Shown here: in pieces, positions 10,440-19,018 of the stretch
Layout of the letters: each line of letters opens with the position of its first letter
How positions within the stretch are numbered: the stretch's first letter is position 1
Source: Phycisphaerales bacterium
GTDB lineage: Bacteria > Planctomycetota > Phycisphaerae > Phycisphaerales > UBA1924
Reading direction: 5' to 3'
DNA length: 63,492 bases
Assembly: GCA_020850415.1 (NCBI GenBank)
Contig: JADZER010000022.1
Coordinates: forward strand, 1-63,492
Program-made: the position numbers and the translations under genes
Notes under the pieces: generated by a model
Databases searched by the model: none
Seen by the model: only the letters and a program-made list of their open reading frames with translations
Told to the model about the DNA's origin: nothing

Positions 10440-12173
10440 TCAGCAGCCCGCAACCCACGAGTTGAGGTAGGCGAGGAAGTCCTGGGTGTTGACGGTGCCG
10501 TCGTCGTTCCAGTCGGCCCGGGGGTCGCCGGCGACCCAGGCGTTGAGGTAGGCGAGGAAGTCCTGGGTGTTGACCTGCCCGTCGCCGTTGAAGTCCTGGG
10601 GGCAGGGGTCGGCGGTGAAGACGATGCCGTTGGCGTCGACGGCGCCGAGGGCGGCGATCTCGGCGGGGGTGAGCATGTCGTCGGCGAAGTAGAGGTTGGC
10701 GAGATAGGCGACCTCGCTGCGTCCGCCGGGGCCGAACTCGGCGTCGCCGAGGTCGCAGAAGAGGCCAAAGGTGGAGGCGAGCGGCGTGGGTCCCTGGGAG
10801 CCGGGGTAGTTGCCGGAGCTGAGGGCCCATGGGGAGGGGAACTCGCCCCAGGCCCGCCAGTCGGCGGGGAGGACGGGCTCGCCGTCGCCGTAGAGCGGGT
10901 CGCCGGGGTCGACGGAGTTGTAGTGCCAGTCGGAGCTGGACGAGCCGATGAGCGTGCCGTTGATGTAGATGTCGGTCTGGTTGGTCTGCATGAAGTTGGA
11001 GACCAGGGCGATGCGCATCCAGCGGTCGGGGCCGATGAGGCTGGACTGGAGGTACTGGCCGGGCTCGACGGCGTAGCCGATGGCGCCGTTGCCGTTGCCG
11101 GGGTTGCGGATGAGGCAGTCGGCGCGGCCTTCGTTGTTGTGCGAGCCGTGGACGAGGGCGAGCGGCCACTCGGTGCTCCAGCTTGCGCTGGGGATGTAGA
11201 CATCGAAGATCATGGTCCACTGGCCGAGGAAGGCGCCTGGGAACTCGGGGCGGAGGGAGGGGAAGAGGGCCAGGCCGATGCCGCGGTAGAAGTCGGGGTT
11301 GGGGTCGCTGAGGTTCCGGGCGGGGCTGGTCACGAAGACGGTGGCTTCTTCGCCGCCGGGGCCGGGGATGCCGAGGGCGGTGGTGGTGGAGAAGGAGGAC
11401 TGGGCGTCGGTGACATCGTGGGGGATGGTGGGGTCGGGGGTGAACTCGTTGCCGATGCCGCCGAGGATGGTGCCGAAGACGGAATCATCGAGGTAGCGGA
11501 GCTGTGAGGGGCCGGAGCTGGGGACGCTGGAGAGGTCGCCGTCGAAGTGCCACTCGGTCTGCTGGCGGGGGCTTGGTTCCCAGGTTTCGATGAGGCAGGA
11601 GCCCGAGGTGACCTTGACCTCGCCGAAGAGGATGCCGAGGGGGATGTCGATGTCGCGGATCTCGAAGGTCCCGACGCCGGTGTTGGAGATGGAGGCCTCG
11701 AGGGTGACGGAGAGCTCGAGCCCGACGACCTCGCCGGTGAAGGTCTGGAGGTAGACGGGGTTGCGCTGGTCGGGCAGGCCGCCGGAGGGGTTGCGGGCGT
11801 AGCCGGTGAGCATGCGGGACTGGCCGGGTTGGAGGATCTCCATCATGTCGCGGAGGGTGGAGCCGTCGGGGATGACGGCGTTGATGAAGCCGGAGGTGTC
11901 GAGCACGCCGTCGAGCTGGTAGCGGTAGCCGCCGGCAGGGAGGATGTACTGGGGCGTGCCGGGGGGCAGGGGGTTGTTGAAGCTGTTCTTGGCCTGGTCC
12001 GGGAAGCAGTCGCCGAAGAGCTGGCAGTAGAGGCGCATGCCGGTGAGGTCGAACTGGACCTCGCCGTCGGGCTGGGCAAGGGCGGGTGTGGCAAGCTGGG
12101 CGACAAACAGGGCGGCCGATGGGACGGCGATTTGGGCGGCCAGGGCGAGGGCGGGGACGCGGGGGTGGCGCAT
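10440..12173 (-). CDS. secreted LamG-like protein with C-terminal GC-type dockerin
   Basis: A 577-residue exported protein. A signal peptide (about 1-34, ending ATPALAQ) is followed by an unassigned N-terminal region. A LamG/concanavalin-like domain comes next (SASWSTEWPLALVHG ... DIYINGTLIGSS). Last are two dockerin-type repeats (DFNGDGQVNTQDFLAYLN and DWNDDGTVNTQDFLAYLN) ending in VAGC. The repeats carry calcium-loop Asp/Asn spacing. The terminal Gly-Cys matches the two other dockerin proteins here and probably marks surface attachment. The ATG at 12173 has GGAGGAG upstream. The frame runs open to 14909 through the sulfatase region, but that extension is a shadow. Confidence 0.85.
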   Translation of the reverse strand: MRHPRVPALALAAQIAVPSAALFVAQLATPALAQPDGEVQFDLTGMRLYCQLFGDCFPDQAKNSFNNPLPPGTPQYILPAGGYRYQLDGVLDTSGFINAVIPDGSTLRDMMEILQPGQSRMLTGYARNPSGGLPDQRNPVYLQTFTGEVVGLELSVTLEASISNTGVGTFEIRDIDIPLGILFGEVKVTSGSCLIETWEPSPRQQTEWHFDGDLSSVPSSGPSQLRYLDDSVFGTILGGIGNEFTPDPTIPHDVTDAQSSFSTTTALGIPGPGGEEATVFVTSPARNLSDPNPDFYRGIGLALFPSLRPEFPGAFLGQWTMIFDVYIPSASWSTEWPLALVHGSHNNEGRADCLIRNPGNGNGAIGYAVEPGQYLQSSLIGPDRWMRIALVSNFMQTNQTDIYINGTLIGSSSSDWHYNSVDPGDPLYGDGEPVLPADWRAWGEFPSPWALSSGNYPGSQGPTPLASTFGLFCDLGDAEFGPGGRSEVAYLANLYFADDMLTPAEIAALGAVDANGIVFTADPCPQDFNGDGQVNTQDFLAYLNAWVAGDPRADWNDDGTVNTQDFLAYLNSWVAGC

Positions 12174-12259
12174 GGGGGTCTCCTCCGGTGAGCCGGTCCG
12201 GGCATGGTACCGGGTCCGGGGCGTGGGCCCAAGGGGTGGGCGGCAGGTCCGGGTTGTGC

Positions 12260-12265
12260 TAGGCT
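12260..12265 (+). promoter_or_regulatory. candidate -10 box of the pilin-like gene at 12273
   Basis: TAGGCT, identical to the rlmN box, ends 7 nt before the ATG at 12273. Confidence 0.35.
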
Positions 12266-12272
12266 GCAGGCC

Positions 12273-13202
12273 ATGACACGAAGGCCCGGCCGAGGTTTCA
12301 CGCTGATCGAGCTGCTGGTGGTGATCGCGATCATCGCCCTGCTGATCGGGATCCTGCTGCCCGCGCTGGGCAAGGCCCGGGAGGCGGCCCGGCGCGGGGT
12401 GTGCATGTCGAACACCCGGCAGATCGGGCAGGCGTGCCACAGCTACAGCAACGAGACGCGCCGGGAGGTGTTCCTGCCGACAATCTTCACCTTCGAGGAT
12501 AATGTCGGGTGGCTGTTCCCGGAGTACATCGCCAGCCACGAGGTAGCGATCTGCCCGGCGACGCGGAACATCGTCCGCGAGAACGAGTGGCTCAGCGACC
12601 ACGATGTGCTCGGCGACCTGACGCTGCTGTACGGCCGGGACTTCCTGATCGATACCTTCGTCGCGGCGGACGACCGGGACGACGACGCCGGCGGGCACAG
12701 CTACGAGACCTTCGCGTGGTTCGCGGACGGCAGGTACCCCGACGGGACGATCATCTACGGGCGGGAACGGGGGACCATCGGGGGCCAGCTCGGCTGGAAC
12801 TACACGCCCGGCGGCGGGATCGAGATCCTTGAGGACTACCCCGAGGGGGTGCTCAAGACGCAGGTGAGCGTGCGGTTCCCCGATCGGACCATCATCGTGA
12901 TCGACAACGACAACGACGATGTCCAGCCGCCCGGGGATGTGCTCGGGTTCGGGCGGACCGACGGGGTGAACAACTTCCCGGACGGGTGGAACAACCACGG
13001 GACCGACGGGCAGACCGCGGCGTTCTGCGATGGCAGCGCGCGGTGGGTCGGGTCCGGGGGGCTGGTGTCGGCCTACATGGACGGCGCCGATGGGTTCGAG
13101 GGCGACGGGGCGGCGTACCTCGACCTGCTGACCGCGGCGGGGTTCGGCAAGCGGGGGTTCAGCTACAAGGGGAAGACGATCCCGGAGTACTTCGAGCGCT
13201 GA
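12273..13202 (+). CDS. prepilin-type N-terminal methylation-motif protein
   Basis: A 309-residue type II secretion/type IV pilin-like protein. The class III prepilin leader [34 protein letters not shown] gives a leader-peptidase site after Gly, with Glu+5 and an N-terminal membrane helix. The globular region ends with an [10 protein letters not shown] segment typical of the planctomycete pilin-like families. Dozens of such proteins occur per planctomycete genome and their cargo is mostly unknown. The ATG at 12273 puts the leader at its usual length; the in-frame upstream start at 12204 would add 23 residues. Confidence 0.85.
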   Translation: MTRRPGRGFTLIELLVVIAIIALLIGILLPALGKAREAARRGVCMSNTRQIGQACHSYSNETRREVFLPTIFTFEDNVGWLFPEYIASHEVAICPATRNIVRENEWLSDHDVLGDLTLLYGRDFLIDTFVAADDRDDDAGGHSYETFAWFADGRYPDGTIIYGRERGTIGGQLGWNYTPGGGIEILEDYPEGVLKTQVSVRFPDRTIIVIDNDNDDVQPPGDVLGFGRTDGVNNFPDGWNNHGTDGQTAAFCDGSARWVGSGGLVSAYMDGADGFEGDGAAYLDLLTAAGFGKRGFSYKGKTIPEYFER

Positions 13203-13259
13203 GCCGGCCCCGGGGTGCGGGCCCTCCGGCGCGGGCCTCCGGCGGGGGATGGCTCCGTG

Positions 13260-13265
13260 TACGAT
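13260..13265 (+). promoter_or_regulatory. candidate -10 box of the sulfatase gene
   Basis: TACGAT ends 6 nt before the sulfatase ATG at 13272. No Shine-Dalgarno and no clear -35 are visible. Confidence 0.4.
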
Positions 13266-13271
13266 GCCGGG

Positions 13272-14789
13272 ATGCTGACCTTCCGAGCCGCCGCGATCGT
13301 CTTGACGCTGACCGGGATCCTGGGCGCCGGGTGCGCGACCTCGCCGCCGGCGGGGCCGACGCCACCCGGGCTGACACGGCCGGCACGCCCGAACATCCTG
13401 TTCATCATGGCGGACGACCACGCGTGGCAGGCGATCGGGGCGTACGGGTCTGACCGGAATGTGACGCCGGGTATCGACCGGATCGCGCGGGAGGGGATGC
13501 GCTTTGACCGGGCGTTCGTGACCAACGCGATCTGCGCGCCGAGCCGGGCGGTGATCCTGTCGGGGTTGTACAGCCACCTGAACGGGGTGCTCGACAACGG
13601 CGACACCTTCGACCCTGACTCGACCACTTTCGCGGGCCTGCTCACGGGGGCGGGGTATTCGACGGCGATGATCGGGAAGTGGCACCTGAAGGACAACCCC
13701 CGCGGGTTCGATCACTACGAGGTCTTGATCGATCAGGGGCCCTACTACAACCCGACGATGATCCGCGACGGGGAGCGGGTGGCGCACGAGGGGTACACGA
13801 CGGACATCATCACCGATCTGGCGATCGGCTGGCTGCGCGAGGGGCGGGACCCCGACGAGCCGTTCCTGCTGATGTGCCAGCACAAGGCGCCGCACCGCAA
13901 CTGGCAGCCCGGGCCGGGCCACATCAACGACTTCGACGGGGTGGCGATCCCCGAGCCCGCTACCCTGTTCGACGACTGGGCGGACAACGCCTCGCCCGCG
14001 CGGGACCAGGAGATGACCGTCGCGAATCACCTGAGCGACCACGACCTCAAGCTGGCCCGGCAGACCGAGCTCAACGACGGGCAGCGGGCGGCGTGGGACG
14101 CGGCGTACGACGCGGAGAACGAGGAGTTCCGAGCGGCGGGGCTGACGGGGGACGGGCTGACGCGCTGGAAGTACCAGCGGTACGCCAAGGACTACCTCCG
14201 CTGCGTGCAGTCGGTGGACGACGGCGTGGGTCGGCTGCTGGCCGAGCTCGACGCGCTGGGGCTGGCGGAGAACACGATCGTGGTGTACACCTCCGACCAG
14301 GGGTGGTTCCTGGGCGAGCACGGGTGGTACGACAAGCGGTGGGCGTACGAGGAGAGCATGCGGACGCCGCTGCTGGTGCGGTGGCCGGGGCGGGTGGCGC
14401 CGGGGTCGGTGAGCACGGATCTGGTGATGAACCTGGATTTCGCGCCGACCTTTCTCAGCGCGGCCGGGGAGCCGGCGCCGGGGCAGATGCAGGGGGAGAG
14501 CCTGACGCCGATCCTGGAGGGCAGGACGCCGGAGGACTGGCGGCAGAGCGTGTACTACCACTACTACGAGCACCCGGGCGCGCACAATGTGGTCCGGCAT
14601 GAGGCCGTGCGGACGGCGACGCACAAGCTCATCAGCTTTTATGAGACGGGCGAGTGGGAGCTCTACGACCTCGTGGCCGATCAGGACGAGGTGACGAACC
14701 TCTACGGGCAGCCCGGGACCGAGGCGATCACCGGGCGGCTGCGGGCCGAGCTGGAGTACCTCAGGGCGAAGTATGCGGTGACGGACTGA
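13272..14789 (+). CDS. lipoprotein sulfatase
   Basis: A type I sulfatase of about 505 residues. It starts with a lipoprotein signal (lipobox LGAG-C21), then NILFIMADDH with metal-binding Asp residues, and the formylglycine signature C88-A-P-S-R. C88 would need oxidation by a maturase that is not in this window. Further conserved segments (MIGKWHL, TSDQGWFLGEHGWYDKRW) place it with family S1 enzymes acting on sulfated polysaccharides. The signal and lipobox suggest attachment to a membrane facing the periplasm or exterior. The ATG at 13272 is chosen because it begins the signal peptide; the frame opens earlier at 13215. Confidence 0.92.
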   Translation: MLTFRAAAIVLTLTGILGAGCATSPPAGPTPPGLTRPARPNILFIMADDHAWQAIGAYGSDRNVTPGIDRIAREGMRFDRAFVTNAICAPSRAVILSGLYSHLNGVLDNGDTFDPDSTTFAGLLTGAGYSTAMIGKWHLKDNPRGFDHYEVLIDQGPYYNPTMIRDGERVAHEGYTTDIITDLAIGWLREGRDPDEPFLLMCQHKAPHRNWQPGPGHINDFDGVAIPEPATLFDDWADNASPARDQEMTVANHLSDHDLKLARQTELNDGQRAAWDAAYDAENEEFRAAGLTGDGLTRWKYQRYAKDYLRCVQSVDDGVGRLLAELDALGLAENTIVVYTSDQGWFLGEHGWYDKRWAYEESMRTPLLVRWPGRVAPGSVSTDLVMNLDFAPTFLSAAGEPAPGQMQGESLTPILEGRTPEDWRQSVYYHYYEHPGAHNVVRHEAVRTATHKLISFYETGEWELYDLVADQDEVTNLYGQPGTEAITGRLRAELEYLRAKYAVTD

Positions 14790-14843
14790 GCGGGGCTGCT
14801 TGGTTGCGGGGAGCTGGGTGAGTTCCGCACGAGCCGGGAAGAA

Positions 14844-14863
14844 CCCCGAGCTTGCGCTCGGGG
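14844..14863 (+). terminator. hairpin between sulfatase and glyA
   Basis: An 8-bp perfect stem (CCCCGAGC / GCTCGGGG) with loop TTGC lies 54 nt after the sulfatase stop. It has no long U tract, so it is a plausible weak terminator. Confidence 0.45.
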
Positions 14864-14899
14864 CTCGTCGGGCCTGGGATCCGGGTCGGGCGTGCCGGA

Positions 14900-14905
14900 T
14901 ATGAT
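14900..14905 (+). promoter_or_regulatory. candidate -10 box of glyA
   Basis: TATGAT (5 of 6 to consensus) ends 6 nt before the glyA ATG. There is no ribosome binding site, so a leaderless mRNA is likely. Confidence 0.45.
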
Positions 14906-14911
14906 CCACGC

Positions 14912-16198
14912 ATGAGCCACGACCCCATCGCTGACAGCGTGCTCGCGTTCCTCCGCGAGCGGGATCCCGAGGCCGGCGCGATCCTCGCGGCCGAGTCCGA
15001 GCGGCAGGCGACGACGCTGGAGCTGATCGCCAGCGAGAACCACGCGAGCCCGGCGGTGATGCACGCGATGGGGACCTGCTTTACCAACAAGTACGCCGAG
15101 GGATACCCGGGGGCTCGGTACTACGGCGGGTGCGTGCACAACGACTCGGCGGAGGATCTGGCGAGGTCGCGGGCCAGGCAGCTCTTCGGGTGCCAGTTCG
15201 CGAATGTGCAGCCGCACTCGGGGGCGCAGGCGAACGGGTCGGTGTTTCTCGCGATGCTCAAGCCGGGTGACACCTTCGCGTCGCTGGTGCTGGCCGACGG
15301 CGGGCACCTGAGCCACGGGCTGAAGGTGAACCTCTCGGGCAAGTGGTTCAACCCGGTGCACTACCCGCTGCACTACGACCCGGGCCACCCGGACTTCGAG
15401 CGGATCGACTACGACGCGGTGGAGGAGGTGTGCCGCACGCACAAGCCGAAGCTGCTGATGTGCGGGTATTCGGCGTACCCGCGTGTGATCGACTTCGCGA
15501 GGTTCCGTGAGATCGCGGACAACTGCGGGGCGGTGCTGATGGCGGACATCGCGCACATCGCGGGGCTGGTTGCGGCGGGGGTGCACCCGTCGCCGTTCCC
15601 GCACTGCGACATCGTGACGACGACGACGCACAAGACGCTGCGAGGGCCGCGGGGCGGGCTGATCATGACCAACGATGCGGAGCTGGCCAAGAAGATCGAC
15701 CGGGCGGTGTTCCCGGGGATGCAGGGCGGTCCGCTGATGCATGTGATCTTCTCGAAGGCGGTGGCGTTCGGGGAGGCGCTCAAGCCGGAGTTCCGGGCGT
15801 ATCAGGAGCAGGTGGTGCGCAACGCCAAGGCCCTCGCGGCGGCGCTGGCGCGGCGCGGGTATCGGATGACCAGCGGCGGGACCGACAACCATGTGATGCT
15901 GGTGGACCTGCGGACGCGGGACGCGGAGCTGACGGGGGCGGACGCCGAGCAGTGGCTGGAGCGGGCGGGGATCATCACGAACAAGAACGGCGTGCCCCAG
16001 GACCCCAGGCCCCCGAAGGTGACCAGCGGGCTGCGTCTGGGGACGCCGGCGGTGACCACGCGCGGGCTGAAGGAAGGGGACATGGAGACGGTCGCGGGGT
16101 TCATCGACCGGGTGCTGGGCGCGAAGGGGGACGACGGGGTGTGCGGGGCGGTGCGCGAGGAGGTCCGGGGGGTGTGTGGGCGGTTCCCGCTTCTGTAG
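14912..16198 (+). CDS. glyA: serine hydroxymethyltransferase
   Basis: PLP enzyme converting serine plus tetrahydrofolate to glycine plus 5,10-methylene-THF. The 428 residues contain [13 protein letters not shown], the [14 protein letters not shown] block, and the PLP-lysine motif [14 protein letters not shown]. Length is normal. The ATG at 14912 is used because family similarity starts there and the in-frame extension from 14852 is unlike GlyA. It stands alone between the sulfatase and a hypothetical gene. Confidence 0.96.
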   Translation: MSHDPIADSVLAFLRERDPEAGAILAAESERQATTLELIASENHASPAVMHAMGTCFTNKYAEGYPGARYYGGCVHNDSAEDLARSRARQLFGCQFANVQPHSGAQANGSVFLAMLKPGDTFASLVLADGGHLSHGLKVNLSGKWFNPVHYPLHYDPGHPDFERIDYDAVEEVCRTHKPKLLMCGYSAYPRVIDFARFREIADNCGAVLMADIAHIAGLVAAGVHPSPFPHCDIVTTTTHKTLRGPRGGLIMTNDAELAKKIDRAVFPGMQGGPLMHVIFSKAVAFGEALKPEFRAYQEQVVRNAKALAAALARRGYRMTSGGTDNHVMLVDLRTRDAELTGADAEQWLERAGIITNKNGVPQDPRPPKVTSGLRLGTPAVTTRGLKEGDMETVAGFIDRVLGAKGDDGVCGAVREEVRGVCGRFPLL

Positions 16199-16222
16199 GC
16201 GATCGATTGAGGGGATGAGGTG

Positions 16223-16792
16223 ATGGCCGGGTTCTCTTGGGAAGATGGCACCCCGGTCGCACATTCACTGCTGCAGCAGTTGCTGGAGTTTGCAGCGGAT
16301 GTCGGACGGGGCACCGGGCGTGACTTCTCGACCAGCCTCGACGACATCGGGTTGTTGCTTGAACTCGGGGTCCGGGGCTACGACGCCACGCCCCGCAACG
16401 CCACGGTGTTCGCCACAACCGGTGGTGATGGCGTTCATTTCAGTCTGCTGCATCGGGGCGGGGAGGTTCGGATCGACTCCCCGGTTGTCATGACCGTGCC
16501 CTTTGCGTTCGAGAGCCCGAATCACATCGCAGGGGCTGATCTGCGGGAGTTCCTTGATCTCGGGTTTCACACCGGGTACTTCTCCCTTGAGGGTATCGCC
16601 TACTCGGGCACGCGCGATGAGGAGATCAGCGCGTTGTCTGGGGCGGTCGAAACCGACCCGTGGCCGGAGAAAGTGAGACTGCTGGGCCTGTTGCGAGACC
16701 GGTTCTCACTCCGACCCTGGCCGGATGTTGAAGCACGCCTTGCGGAACTGCAAGAGGGGTTCATCGGCGAGCTTCGGGTGCCTTCGGACTGA
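16223..16792 (+). CDS. hypothetical protein downstream of glyA
   Basis: A 189-residue soluble-looking protein with no signal peptide, membrane helix or motif I can assign. It is mildly acidic, with aromatic-rich stretches (SLLHRGGEV, FHTGYFSLEGIAYSG) and a helical C-terminal third. It begins 24 nt after glyA. A GTG at 16220 directly precedes the ATG at 16223; GGGG at 16211-16214 could serve either start. Coding-like composition and a stop close to the convergent neighbour support a real gene. Function unknown. Confidence 0.65.
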   Translation: MAGFSWEDGTPVAHSLLQQLLEFAADVGRGTGRDFSTSLDDIGLLLELGVRGYDATPRNATVFATTGGDGVHFSLLHRGGEVRIDSPVVMTVPFAFESPNHIAGADLREFLDLGFHTGYFSLEGIAYSGTRDEEISALSGAVETDPWPEKVRLLGLLRDRFSLRPWPDVEARLAELQEGFIGELRVPSD

Positions 16793-16809
16793 GCGTTCCT
16801 CCCTGATCG

Positions 16810-18498
16810 CTACTCCGACCTGCTCCACGCCTCCGAGAGGTCGCTCGCGAGTTGAGCGCTCGCCTGCTCGGCCAGGGCCTGGAGGATCTCGTTGACCTCT
16901 TCGGCGTCGGCGCGGTCGTCGATCTCCACGGCTGCGGGGGCGACAGCGAGGATCTCGCCGGTCTCGAGCTCGACGGCGCGGAGGGTGTAGCGGACGGTCG
17001 TGTAGCCGCGTTCGCGTTCGAGGCGTCCGTCGCCGAGGACGGCGATATCGGCCAGGCCGGTCTCGCGGATGAGCTCGATAAGTTCGGCCTCGCGGAAGAC
17101 GAAGCGGGGGTTCTCGGCGAGGGCCCGCTCGCGGAGTGTCACCGCGTCGACCATGCGCAGGCCGAGCCCGCCGGCGCCGAGCTGGTCGAGCATGAGGTCC
17201 TCGATGCGCCGGGTCTGGAGCAGGCCCTTCTCCTCATCGCGGGGGGTGTAGTCGGGGGTCGCGACGCCGCCCCACCAGGCGGGGGCGTTGGCGGCGTGTG
17301 TGGTGATGTCGTCGGCGACGGTGATGAAGATGTTGCTCCCGCCGCGGTCGGCGTTGGCGTTGACATTCAGTCCGCCCCCGGCGCCGGGGCCCGAGCCGTA
17401 GAGATCGAGAAACCAGGGCTGGTCGATCTCCCAGGGGCTGAGGGAGCGTCCTATGAGCATGGCGATGCGGGGTTCGCCGGCGGCGCGGTAGGCCTCGGTG
17501 AGGGCGGGGGCGTCGATGTCGGCGATCGAGCCGCGGGAGCCGACCATGCGCCAGGCGCCGGCTCGCTCCATCCGCCCCGGGCCGTCGATGGCGCGGAGGA
17601 CGATGGTGCCGGTGGTGACATCGAGGCTGTCGAGTTCGAGCCCGGCGGCGAGGTCGCCGGCGTCCATCAGGTCGCCGGCGAGGTCGAAGGCGGTGCCGGT
17701 GTAGCGGACGCGCATCTCGGCGATGGAGGTGTCGCGGGATTGCTGGCGTCCGGTGACCTTGGCGCTCTCCACGCCGCGGGCGTGCTCGATCTCGTCGGTG
17801 AGCTCGCGCAGGCTCCGCATGTCGGCGCCGAGGATGCGGACGGTGTAGGGGAGGGCCGAGCCCGCGCCGCCGAGGTGGCGTTCGTAGCCGTCGACGAAGT
17901 CGTTGGCGAGGAGGCGCGCGTAGCGCTTGATCTCGCGGCTGTCGTCGCCGCCCTCCCAGTCGAAGGCGACGGTGCTGATGGTGCGTCCGCGGGGGACATC
18001 GATGGCCTCGAAGGTGACTCGGTACTTGGCGCCGTGGGCGCCGGTGGGCTGGAGGCGTGCGACGAGGGCGAGGGGGGCGTCGACGGCGGTGGCGAGCAGG
18101 TCGACGGCGTCGCGCTCGCGGTTGAGCCAGAGCAGCTCGGCGTCGCGCTTGTCCATGTCGCTGACGGCGTCGAGGTTGGCGATCTCGACGGCGCGGCCCT
18201 CGAGGAGGGTGCGTTCGAGCTCGCTCCTGAGGATGAAGGCGTCGCCCTGTGCGTCCATGGACATGAGGGAGGCGCCGACGCCGCGTCCGGCCTGCTCGGC
18301 GGTGGCGATGCCGGCGAGGACCAGGACCGTGGGCTCCCCGCCCTGCTCGTAGAGCCGGCTCCAGCGTTCGGCGTCGAAGGCGTAGCGGTCGTCGGTGCGG
18401 ATGGGGGTCGCGTCGGGCTTGCGGGCGACCTGGGCGTTGGCCGGCCCGACGGCCAGACCCGCCAGGGTCAGGATCGTGATCAGGTGTCGTGCTTGCAT
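16810..18498 (-). CDS. secreted CsgG/LpoB-like multidomain protein
   Basis: A 562-residue exported protein (signal peptide about 1-23, ending PANAQ). Two regions resemble the CsgG/LpoB alpha/beta fold. Near the N terminus a VLVLAGIATAEQ strand is followed by RSELERTLLEGRAVEI and a YRVTFEAID strand. Near the C terminus, LLQTRRIEDLMLDQL, IAVLGDGRLE and VRYTLRAVELETGEILA have the 'variable of tGe' pattern of that fold. It is last in the leftward cluster with YcfL, COG3014-like and two LpoB-like genes, 100 nt after the YcfL stop. A role in envelope assembly alongside those is inference. Confidence 0.68.
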   Translation of the reverse strand: MQARHLITILTLAGLAVGPANAQVARKPDATPIRTDDRYAFDAERWSRLYEQGGEPTVLVLAGIATAEQAGRGVGASLMSMDAQGDAFILRSELERTLLEGRAVEIANLDAVSDMDKRDAELLWLNRERDAVDLLATAVDAPLALVARLQPTGAHGAKYRVTFEAIDVPRGRTISTVAFDWEGGDDSREIKRYARLLANDFVDGYERHLGGAGSALPYTVRILGADMRSLRELTDEIEHARGVESAKVTGRQQSRDTSIAEMRVRYTGTAFDLAGDLMDAGDLAAGLELDSLDVTTGTIVLRAIDGPGRMERAGAWRMVGSRGSIADIDAPALTEAYRAAGEPRIAMLIGRSLSPWEIDQPWFLDLYGSGPGAGGGLNVNANADRGGSNIFITVADDITTHAANAPAWWGGVATPDYTPRDEEKGLLQTRRIEDLMLDQLGAGGLGLRMVDAVTLRERALAENPRFVFREAELIELIRETGLADIAVLGDGRLERERGYTTVRYTLRAVELETGEILAVAPAAVEIDDRADAEEVNEILQALAEQASAQLASDLSEAWSRSE

Positions 18499-18601
18499 GG
18501 CTTGGTTCCTTCTCTTACCCGGCGGGTTTGAGGGATGGGTGTGGGTTGCTGGCGCGGGCGGGGGGTCCGGGTGGGTGGGCCCGGCCCTCGTGCTGGCGTG
18601 A

Positions 18602-19018
18602 TCAGCTGGCGGGACGGACGGTCAGGCGCCAGTCCTTGGCCTTGGTGGTGAGGGCGTTGGCTTCCATGAAGACCTGGGTGCGCGCGGGTATGACGACATA
18701 CTTCCAGCCGCTCTCGCCGGCGGGGCGTCCGGCCTCGTCGAACCACTCGTACTGGTACTGGACGCGGGTGATGCCGTCCTGGGTCGAGCGGCAGGCGGTG
18801 ACGACATGCAGGGGCTGGTCGCCAACGCCGGGGGTGACGGTGGGCTCGCTGAAGGCGATCAGCTCGTAGAGGCCCTGCGGCTGGCTGATCTTGGGGTAGG
18901 GCTGGACGGGGTCGAGCCGGCCGCCGTAGGGGGCGGCGGTGGTGTCGCAGCCGGCGAGGATGGTGATCGAGCCTGCGGTGATCGCCGCGAGCGCGGCGAG
19001 TGTGGTGCGTGCGTTCAT
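18602..19018 (-). CDS. YcfL/DUF1425 family lipoprotein
   Basis: A 138-residue lipoprotein with lipobox (ITILAGC) and the DUF1425 core: a VQYQYEWFDEAGRPAGESGWKYV strand pair followed by a short C-terminal beta segment. In gammaproteobacteria ycfL is linked to lpoB and COG3014-type genes, and the same linkage is seen here. Its ATG overlaps the stop of the COG3014-like gene (ATGA), so the two are translationally coupled. The exact function of YcfL is not established; outer-membrane or periplasmic placement follows from the lipobox. Confidence 0.82.
   Translation of the reverse strand: MNARTTLAALAAITAGSITILAGCDTTAAPYGGRLDPVQPYPKISQPQGLYELIAFSEPTVTPGVGDQPLHVVTACRSTQDGITRVQYQYEWFDEAGRPAGESGWKYVVIPARTQVFMEANALTTKAKDWRLTVRPAS

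Noticed and set aside
12174..14909. Upstream half of the 1489-residue minus-strand frame over the pilin and sulfatase genes
   Set aside because: It is an Arg/Pro/His-rich shadow of the two plus-strand genes. The dockerin gene has a clear signal peptide and ribosome site at 12173.
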